From positions 1 to 43,170 of the forward strand of contig CAMYMG010000045.1 in assembly GCA_947259295.1 (NCBI GenBank): DNA of 43,170 nucleotides, in the 5' to 3' direction. Made by a program: the position numbers and the translations under genes. Of the stretch, positions 7,678 through 16,500 are shown in pieces (the first letter of the stretch is position 1; each line of letters begins with the position of its first letter). The notes below the pieces were generated by a model. It was given only the letters and a program-made list of their open reading frames with translations, was not told the DNA's origin and did no database searches. This DNA comes from an uncultured Rhizobiaceae bacterium. Its GTDB lineage: Bacteria > Pseudomonadota > Alphaproteobacteria > Rhizobiales > Rhizobiaceae.

Positions 7678-8442
7678 CTAGCGCCGTGCCCGGTCGGCAC
7701 GCCGCGCCTCGACCTGGCGCATGGCCACGACGCGGCGGCGGCCGATCTCGGTGCGCATCGCCACCACGTGGAGCGTCAGGAACAGCACGGTAAAGCCGAG
7801 CGCCATCACCATCAGCGGCCACAGCATGCTCGGATCGATCGTCGGGCCGTCGATGCGGAACACCGAGGCCGGCTGGTGCAGCGTGTTCCACCAGTCGACG
7901 GAGAATTTTATGATCGGGATGTTGATGAAGCCAACCAGCGTGATCACCGCGGCGGCTCGCGCCGATCGCGCCGGATCGTCGATGGCGCGCGTCAGCGCCA
8001 AAATGCCGAGATACATCAGGAACAGCACGAAGACAGAGGTAAGCCGCGCGTCCCACACCCACCAGGTGCCCCACATCGGCTTGCCCCAGATCGAGCCGGT
8101 GGCGAGCGCCAGCGCCGTGAACACCGCGCCGATCGGCGCTGCCGACTTCAGCGCCACGTCGGCCAGAGGGTGGCGCCAAACCAGCGTGCCGAGCGCCGAC
8201 AGCGCCATCAGCGAGTAGCACATCATGGCGAGCCAGGCGAAAGGCACATGGATATACATGATGCGGACCGTGGAGCCCTGCTGATAGTCCTCGGGCGCCG
8301 CGAAGCTGAGATAGAGCCCGATGGCGAGCAGCAATGCCGACAGCGCGGCCATCCATGGCACCAGCCGGTCGGCCAGTGCCACGAAGCGCGTCGGGTTGGC
8401 GAGGTCGATGAAGCGCCTCGGGCGTTGGCTGGTTTCGCTCAT
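7678..8442 (-). CDS. ccmC: Heme exporter protein CcmC
   Basis: A 254-residue inner-membrane protein with six predicted helices. The tryptophan-rich heme-handling motif WGTWWVWD is at residues 124-131, and the flanking periplasmic histidines are present (H65 in MYIHVPFAW, H189 in WWNTLHQP). In system I cytochrome c maturation CcmC loads heme onto CcmE. Its usual partners ccmA, ccmB, ccmD and ccmG are not beside it: ndvA lies upstream and selO faces it downstream. No strong ribosome site is seen before the ATG. The Arg-rich tail is probably cytoplasmic. Confidence 0.93.
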   Translation of the reverse strand: MSETSQRPRRFIDLANPTRFVALADRLVPWMAALSALLLAIGLYLSFAAPEDYQQGSTVRIMYIHVPFAWLAMMCYSLMALSALGTLVWRHPLADVALKSAAPIGAVFTALALATGSIWGKPMWGTWWVWDARLTSVFVLFLMYLGILALTRAIDDPARSARAAAVITLVGFINIPIIKFSVDWWNTLHQPASVFRIDGPTIDPSMLWPLMVMALGFTVLFLTLHVVAMRTEIGRRRVVAMRQVEARRADRARR

Positions 8443-8525
8443 GGCCGGCTACATAGACCTCAAGCCGCGCCGCGGCAATCGGACGGATGGCGCAGACGAC
8501 GCGCTGACCGAAACGTGATCTGCCG

Positions 8526-10301
8526 TCAGGCGGCGCGGTCCTCGATGGCAATGCGGCTGAGGCGCCTCACCTCGTCGTCGGTAAGCAGGCCACCGGCCCT
8601 CAGCAGCGACGCGAAACGCCCATTGGTCGCCGACAGTTCGGCAAAGCCGCCCATTTCTACGATACGGCCCTTGTCGAGGAAGATCACCAGATCGGCGTCG
8701 CGCACGGTGGTCAGCCGATGCGCGATGATGAACGTCGTGCGGTTCTGACGCAGCCGGTCGATGGCCTCCTTGACCCGCGTCTCTGTCTCGACGTCGAGGG
8801 CACTGGTCGCCTCGTCGAGCACCAGGATTGGCGCATCCTTGAGGATGGCGCGTGCCAGCGCCACGCGCTGCCGTTCGCCGCCCGAAAGCTGGCTGCCGCG
8901 TTCCCCCGACAGCGTGTCGTAGCCTTCGCTCTTCGACAGGATGAAGTCGTGCGCGGCAGCCGCGGTGGCCGCGGCATGTACTTCGCTGTTTCCGGCGTCC
9001 GAGCGGCCGATGCGGATATTCTCCTCGATCGTCCGGTTGAACAGGCCCGAGTCCTGGAACACCGTGGCGATCGACTGGCGCAGCGACTTGCGCGTCACCT
9101 TGGTGATGTCGGTGCCGTCAATCAGGATGCGGCCGCGCTGCGGTGTGTGGACCCGCTGCAGAAGGTTGATCAGCGTCGTCTTGCCTGCACCAGTAGGGCC
9201 GACAATCGCCACCGTCTGGCCGGCCTGCACGTCAAACGAAATGTCCGACACGCCCTGGCCGGAATGCGCGAACTCAAAGCCGACATCCTCGAAGCGGATA
9301 TGGCCGCGCACCGGCCCGAGTTCGTGCAGCCCGGCGGGCTCCTGCGTGCCTGCCGCCTCATCCTCGAGCTGGTAGAAGCCCTCGAGCTTCACCCGCGCGT
9401 CGAAGATCTGGTTGACGAAGGCGGATATCTGGTCGAGCCGCGCGATCAGCAGCGAGGCGAAGCCGGTGAAGGCGATGATGTCGCCGATGCGAAGCTCGCC
9501 GCGCGATACAAGCAGCGCCCCGATCAAAAGCACCACCATCATCGATATCGTCGAGGCCAGCCGATGCAGCGCGCTCGCCAGCGCCCACCAGTCGAGGACC
9601 GGGTTCTGCGCCGACAGCAGCGCCCGTACATGGCGGCGCAGCGCCTCGGTCTCGTCGCTGATGCGGTTGTAGCTCTGCAGCACGGCAACGTTGCCGACGG
9701 AATCGGAGACATGCGAAAATACCGTGTGGTAGTGGCGCTCGACCGACTTCTGGCCCTCGTTGGTCTTCTGCATGACCAGACGGCCGATCATAACGTAGGA
9801 GGCGCCGAGCACCACCAGCACCATCGACATCCTGAAGTCGAGCGACAGGGCGGCCGGCACCAGCAGCACCAGCGCCACGAAGGTCGAGAGGTGCTGGCGC
9901 ATGAATTCAAGCCACAGCGAAAACAGCGCCTCGACGGCGCGCAGCAGCGTGTGCAAAGCATTCGAGGTGCCGCGCTCATGGTGCCACGAAAGCGGCATCG
10001 CGATCACCCGCTCGAAGGCGTCGCACAGAACGCCTGCACGGCGCGCATGCGCGATACGGTCGGCACTGCGCGCGACAAAGACGAAGGCAATGATGTTGAA
10101 GGCGCCCAGGCTGGCCCACAAAGCAAGCGTCGGGACGACCTCACGCTTGTCGGAGATGGCGTCTATGACACGGCCGAAAAGGATGGGTTCGGCGATGACG
10201 ACGATGGCAAGGACGATATTGGCCGTACAAACGAGAGCGACGCGTCTTGCGTCAGCGCCAAGATAGCGAAGTGCCCTCCAGTATATTTCCAGCAGTGACA
10301 C
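8526..10301 (-). CDS. ndvA: Cyclic beta-1,2-glucan exporter, ABC transporter NdvA/ChvA
   Basis: A 591-residue half-transporter: a membrane domain with about six helices (residues 20-310), then an ATPase with Walker A GPTGAGKTT (K374), signature LSGGE near 473-477 and Walker B LVLDEATSALD (E497). The opening (WRALRYLG, then AEPILFGRVIDAIS) matches the NdvA/ChvA glucan exporter type. It moves cyclic beta-1,2-glucan from the cytoplasm to the periplasm and presumably works as a dimer. Location directly downstream of ndvB, same strand, confirms the role. The start is GTG at 10301 with GAGG about 9 bases upstream. A terminator and a candidate promoter in the 203-base gap suggest it is also transcribed independently of ndvB. 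Confidence 0.95.
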   Translation of the reverse strand: MSLLEIYWRALRYLGADARRVALVCTANIVLAIVVIAEPILFGRVIDAISDKREVVPTLALWASLGAFNIIAFVFVARSADRIAHARRAGVLCDAFERVIAMPLSWHHERGTSNALHTLLRAVEALFSLWLEFMRQHLSTFVALVLLVPAALSLDFRMSMVLVVLGASYVMIGRLVMQKTNEGQKSVERHYHTVFSHVSDSVGNVAVLQSYNRISDETEALRRHVRALLSAQNPVLDWWALASALHRLASTISMMVVLLIGALLVSRGELRIGDIIAFTGFASLLIARLDQISAFVNQIFDARVKLEGFYQLEDEAAGTQEPAGLHELGPVRGHIRFEDVGFEFAHSGQGVSDISFDVQAGQTVAIVGPTGAGKTTLINLLQRVHTPQRGRILIDGTDITKVTRKSLRQSIATVFQDSGLFNRTIEENIRIGRSDAGNSEVHAAATAAAAHDFILSKSEGYDTLSGERGSQLSGGERQRVALARAILKDAPILVLDEATSALDVETETRVKEAIDRLRQNRTTFIIAHRLTTVRDADLVIFLDKGRIVEMGGFAELSATNGRFASLLRAGGLLTDDEVRRLSRIAIEDRAA

Positions 10302-10346
10302 GCAAATACCTCGTCATGCAAAAAAATTGTGCACCGCACCATCCAT

Positions 10347-10375
10347 GTCATACGGCTACGGAACGACTTACACAA
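10347..10375 (-). promoter_or_regulatory. Candidate ndvA promoter
   Basis: On the minus strand TTGTGT (10370-10375) and TATGAC (10347-10352) are spaced by 17 bases, 46 bases before the ndvA GTG. Each box matches the sigma-70 consensus at four of six positions. The gap is clearly more AT-rich than the flanking genes. A perfect palindrome TGTGATCACA lies further upstream at 10438-10447; its half-site spacing does not fit a CRP site, and its role is unknown. Confidence 0.4.
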
Positions 10376-10467
10376 TCCTGTGATAGCGGCCGGGTTCCCT
10401 ATTTTTAAACAACAATCTACGACGCGCCGTAACGTGTTGTGATCACATAACGGTTTGAAAGATAACG

Positions 10468-10499
10468 AAAAACGCCAGCCTTGCGGCAAATTTGTGGCG
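10468..10499 (-). terminator. Rho-independent terminator of ndvB
   Basis: On the minus strand the outer stem CGCCA/TGGCG encloses a small GCC-GCAA-GGC hairpin with a GNRA-type loop, followed at once by TTTTT. It begins about 6 bases after the ndvB stop. The stem and T-run make this the best-formed terminator in the window. Confidence 0.6.
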
Positions 10500-10504
10500 G
10501 CTTC

Positions 10505-13500
10505 CTAACCCAAGGACACCGGCGCACCGGGAATCTGGGACGGTACGACCACAACAATGTCGGATTCACCCGTCGCAATCATGTCGATCGCCTCGCCTTC
10601 GCGCTGCACACCGTCTACTTCGATGCTCGGTTTTTCGGCTTCGGGCCTGCGAACGACCTTGATGCGGTATGTCGCGCCACCGAGTCGCAGCGTCGCCGAA
10701 TAGCCGTCCCAGTAGCTGGGCAGGACAGGTTTGACGATGAGTCGGTTGCCTTCCTTCTGTATGCCGAGGATGCTTTCCACCGCTGCGCGATAGAGCCATC
10801 CGGCCGACCCCGTGTACCAGGTCCAGCCGCCGCGCCCTGCCTTGTCGGGCGACGAATAGACGTCGGCCGCCACCACATAGGGCTCGGTGCGGTAGCGTTC
10901 CGCCGCCTGCTCGTTCAGGGCATGGTTGACCGGGTTCAGCATGGCAAAGCATCGCCACGCCTCGTCGTTCAGGCCCATCTCGGCGAGAGCGATGACGAAC
11001 CATGTCGCCGCATGAGTGTACTGGCCGCCATTCTCGCGCACGCCCGGCGGATAGCTCTTGATGTATCCGGGCTCCAGCACCGTCTCCGAGAAGGCCGGCG
11101 TGAACAGCTTGACGATCTTAAGATCCTCGTCGACCAGCATCTTCGTTGCCGATGCCATGGCGGTCCTCGAGTGCTCGGGATCGCCACCGCCCGAGATGAC
11201 GCTCCACGACTGGGCGATGGAATCGATGCGACACTCCTCGGACTGTTGCGAGCCGAGCGGCGTGCCATCGTCGAAACTGCCGCGCCGGTACCATTCGCCG
11301 TCCCAGGCCGTGCTCTCCAGCGCCTGCTGCAGCCTGCCCGCATGCTTCTGCCAGGCCTTGGCGTGCTTGTTGTCGCCCTGGCTCTTTGCGACCTGGGCGA
11401 AATTGCCAAGCGTCTTCAGCAGGAACCAGCCGAGCCACACGCTCTCGCCCTTGCCGCCCTCGCCGACCCTGTTCATGCCGTCGTTCCAGTCGCCGCCGAG
11501 GATCAGCGGCAGGCCGTTGGCGCTGCTGCGCTGGATGGCGAGGTCGAGCGCCCGGCAGCAATGCTCGTAGATCGTCGCGGTCTTCTCCGAGACCTTTGGC
11601 GTGAAGAACGCGTCATGCTGGCCGGGCTGCAGCGCTTCGCCCTCGATGAAGGGCAATTCTTCGGTCAGCAGCGACTGGTCGCCCGTCACCTTGACGTAGC
11701 GGTGCACCGCATAGGCGAGCCACACCACGTCGTCGGAGATCATCGTGCGCACCCCGGCGCCGCTCCTCGGCAGCCACCAATGCTGCACGTCGCCCTGCTC
11801 GAACTGCCGCCGTGCGGCGTTCAGGATCTGGTCGCGCGCCAGTTGCGGCCGGTGCAGCAGCAGCGACAGCGTGTCCTGCAACTGGTCGCGGAAACCGAAG
11901 GCGCCGCTTGCCTGGTAGAAGGCCGAGCGCGCGCGGATGCGGCAGGCCAGGCTCTGGTAGGGGAGCCAGCGGTTGACCATGGCATTAAAGGCTTTGTCGG
12001 GCGTCTCGACCTGCACGGTCCCGAGGAAGTCGTCCCACTGCCGCTCATTGTCGGCCAGCCGCGCTTCGAAATCCTTCTCGCGGTGCGACGCCACCAGTGC
12101 GCCCGCCTCCTCGGTCGAGCCGGCGTCGCCGAGCAGCCACAGCAGTGTCACCTGGCCACCGGGCGGCACCACCACGTCGCGGGCCATCGCGGCGCAAGGA
12201 TCGCTGCCGGCTTCGATGCGACCGGACAGCGGAGCACCGGCGCCGACGGTTTCCGGCCATTCGACCGTGCCGGCGCGGCCGATGAACTCGTGCCGGTCGG
12301 CGGTCACCGAGTCGGCCGCCGCATCGCCTGCCATGAAGGCCACGCGGTCGCCGTAATCGAGGCTGTAGGCGTTCTGTGCCAAGAGCGCGCCGGTCGCGTC
12401 GTCGAGCGAGGGCACGATGGTCGGCGCCGCCTTGGCCCGGTTGTTGCCGAGCACCCATTCGGCATAGGCATAGACCCTGAGCCGGGCTTCCAGCGAGCCG
12501 GAATTGCGGATCACCAGCCGCGAGATCTTGACCGGATCCTCGGGGTCGACAAGTTGAGTTAGTTCGAGCGCCAGCGGCCCGCGCTTTGCGCTGAACGTCG
12601 AGACCCCCTGCCCGTGCCGCGCCTCATAGGTCACGCCGGGGTCGCGGGCCACTGCGGCAAAGGGCGAAAAGGCCCGTCCGCTCGCATGGTCGAACACGTA
12701 GATCGCCTCCCCGGGCCGGTTGACCACCGGGTCGTTCGACCATGTCGTCAGCTGGAAGTCGCGGCTGTTGCGGCTCCACGTGAACGACGCGCCCTCCGCC
12801 GATGTGTGGAAGCCGAAATTCTGGTTCGAGATGACGTTGATCCAGGGATGCGGCGTCGTCCGCTCACCGGTCAGCCGCACGACATAGTCGCGGCCGTCGC
12901 GGTCGAAGCCGCCGAAGCCGTTCCACGACTGCAGGTCGCTGCCGTCGGCAACGGCATCATGCCCCGCCACGGCGCGCTGCGGTGCCCTGCGTGTCGGCAC
13001 CACGATGTCGCCTTCCTCGGAGGGCTCCGTCAGGCTGGCATCACGCGCCAGCAGTGCTGCCGCTTCGGCGCGCTCGATCTGGTCGAGGATGCTGCCGTTG
13101 CGCGTATGCAGCGCCACCCGCGCCGCCGATAGCAGCGTCTGGTAGGAATCGGCATCCATCAGATCCCGGCGCACCGCGAAGATGTGCTGGCGCGGCCCGA
13201 GTTCCTTGCCGCGAAGCTTGCTGTTCTCGCACAGCGTCTCGATCGCCTGCTGCAGATCCTGCACGTAGGACGACGCCTGCTCATTGACGATGACAATGTC
13301 CGACAGCATGCCGCGGGCGCGGATATATTCCTGGTAGCGCAGCGCGTCGGCGACGATCTCGAGGTCGGCGACATCGCCGATCCTGACAAGAAAGATCGGG
13401 TAGTCGCCCGAAATCGCCATCGGCCAGAGCGCCGACTGCCGGCCGAGGCCGGTGGCGATCGTCGAACCGGGAAGCCGGAGGAACGGCGCCGGATAGATCA

Positions 13501-16500
13501 GGTACGACGCGAGCTTCTGCACGTTCGCCGCCTCGGCGAGGCTCAGCCCCATATGCCTGGTCTGCACCTGCGAACGTGTCCAGGCCAGCATCGCCTGGCG
13601 CGAGAAACCCTCCGAATGGTCGAGCCTGGCGATCGTCGCCTCGACATCGGCGCGATTGGCCGCCACCACCGTCCAGAAGGTCAGCACCACCTTCTGGTTG
13701 GCCGGCACCTTGACCCGGCAGCGCAGCGCGATGATCGGATCGAGCGTGAAGCCATCGCGGCCACCGAGCTTGGCGCCCGGGTCAAACGCCGCAGGATTCG
13801 CGATGCTGCGGCCCCGCCCGATGAAGGCGCGCCGGTCCGTTTCGGCCTGAACGTCACGCGCCACGCCAGAGGGCGCGGTGATGAAATGCGCCGCCGCAAT
13901 ATCCGCTTCGCTCGCCGCGCGCTTGCGGCGATTAGCGAAGATCACGTTGCGGTCAAGCGCGATTTCGGTCTCGACGAACATCTTTGAAAAGGCCGGATGG
14001 GCGTTGTCGGCCGCCTCGGGCGCCAGCACGAGCTCGGCAAACGAGGTCAGCTCTATCGACCGGTCGTTTGACCCCTCGTTGATCAGGGTGACGCGTCGTC
14101 CCTCGCCATTGCCTTCGGACGCCACGATGCACTCGACTTCCGAGCGCAGCGTGTCGACGGTCTTTATGAAGTTCGCCTTGTCGTCGGAAAAATGCGTCTG
14201 GCAGTGTTCGCCGGGAATTGTCTTGGGCTCTACCGTCGCCGACCACCACTGGTCCGTCTCGGTGTCGCGCAGGAACAGATAGCTGCCCAGCCGGTCCTCG
14301 GTCGGGTCGGCATGCCAGCGCGTCACGGCGAGATCGTTCCAACGGCTGTAGCCTGAGCCCGTCGCCGTCACCATCACCGAGTAGTGGCCGTTCGACATCA
14401 GGCTGGTCGAGCGCAGCGCCTTTGCCGGGTTGAGGATGAGGCGCGTGTCTTGGCTGACCTCAACCTCGTCGCGGTTGACGCGGTCGTCGGCGTCGGTGCG
14501 AACCGTTGCTACCGGAATGTCGCGCGGCGCCTTTTCCTGCAGCAGCAGTTCGGCGGATTCGATTACCGGGTCGCTGTGGAAGCGGTCGCGCATGCGCCCC
14601 TCGAACACGGCATTGGCCACCGCCACGATCGACATGCCCTGGTGATGCGCCATGTAGTTCTGCACCACCACCTCACTGCGGCCCTCCGGCACGCGCTGCG
14701 GCGTGAAGTCGACGGCGTCGTAGTAGCCATAGTGTCCCAGGCCGCCGAGCCGCTTCAGCCGGTCGAGATTGTCGACCGCCTCTGCCGGCATGAATTGCGC
14801 GGCGAGTACCGTCGCATAAGGCGCAATCACGGTGTTGCGCGCCAGGCCACGCTTCAGACCGAGGCCGGGCACGCCGAAATTGGTGTACTGATAGGTCAGT
14901 TCGCGGTCGCGGCCATTGTAGGCGGCTTCCGAAATGCCCCACGGAATATGCTTGGAGCGGCCGTACTGGATCTGTCGCTTGATGATCAGGTGGCTGGTCT
15001 GGTTGAGGATGCCGCCGCGCGGCTCCTTCATCACCAGCGGCGGCATCAGGTACTCGAACATCGAGCCAGACCACGACATCAGCGCGCCCTGGAAGCCGAT
15101 CTCCACGATCGGCCGGCCAAGCTTGAACCAGTGTTCGGTCGGCAGGTCGCCCTTGGCGATGCCGAACAGGCTCGTCAGCCGCGCTTCCGAAGCCAGCAGG
15201 TCGTAGCAGCTCTCGTCGATCTGGTGCTGCTCGACGCGGTAGCCGATCGACAGCAGCTTGCGTTGCGTGTTGAACAGGAACGAGAAGTCCATCTCGAAGG
15301 CGAACTTGCGCGCCCGCTCGCCGGTCTCCACCAGCAGCTTGCGCAGCGCTGCCACGCTTTGGTCGTCGCTGTGCGCATCCTGCACATGAGCTTCGCAGGT
15401 GGCCTCAAGCCGCGATGCCCATTGCGCCAGCACGCCGCTCGCCGCCGAGCCGGCCTCGGTATCGATGGCGATGGCAAGCTTGCGCACCTCGCTCGCTTGG
15501 ACTGTCAGGTTGATGGTGCGGATCGACGCCATTTCCGGCTGCGTCTTGATCGTGTGCACTGCGCGCCGCATGCCGACGATGCGGTCAAGCAGGCGCTGGC
15601 GCAGCGGCCGAAGCTGGCGGCGATCGTCGGGCAGGCTGGATAGGCTTTCGTCGAGCACGGTCAGGCAATCGAGGATGCCGTCGAAATCGCCCTGAAGATG
15701 CACGGCAGGTGCCTCGGCCCAGTCTGCGCAGGCCGCCGCGACTGCCAGCAGGTGCCCGGCAAGATTGCCGCTGTCCACGCTGGAGACATAGAGCGGCAGC
15801 AGGGGCTTCAGTGTCTTGGTGTCGTACCAGTTGTAGAGGTGGCCGCGATGCCGCTGCATGGTTTCGAGCGTCGAGACCGTTTGCTCGATGCGCCGCGCCG
15901 CATCGGCGAGGCTGATCCAGCCGAAGTCACGCGCCGAAACGACCGACAGCAGATAGACGCCGACATTTGTCGGCGAGGTGCGCTGCGCCACCACCGGCTG
16001 CGGCGTTTCCTGGAAATTGTCCGGCGGCAGCATGTTGTGCTCGGCTGTCACGAAGGTCTCGAAATAGGCCCAGGTTCGGCGCGCCACGGTGCGCAACGCC
16101 ACCCGGTCGGCATCGGTAACCCTGAGCCTGTCCTCGGTTTCGGCGGAGCGGCTGATAAGCCAGGCAAAGGCTGGCGAGCCGATCCAGAACACGGCAAAGA
16201 AGAAGGCCACGAAGGTGCCGGTGGAATCCGCCACGACCGGGATCGCCAGGCCGATGATGGCAATCACCACGGCGCCGTACATCTGCCGGTAATAGCCGAC
16301 CACGCCGTTGGGGTCGGATTTGTGGGCGTCGGATGCGGTGCGCCATTCCAGCAGGTTCTGCCGGCTGATGAACATGCGGTAGAGCGTGCGTACGATGGCG
16401 TCGCCCATCATCCAGGCCGAATGCGCCATCAGCACCACGCGCAGCGCCACCAGCGCGGTGCCGAAGGCGGCGTCGCGTACCAGCGCCGTCAGATGGCCGC

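Noticed and set aside
10481..12562. Long plus-strand open frame (693 codons) inside ndvB
   Set aside because: Antisense shadow of a GC-rich gene: His/Arg/Gly-rich product without domains, while the minus strand carries the conserved GH94 domain.
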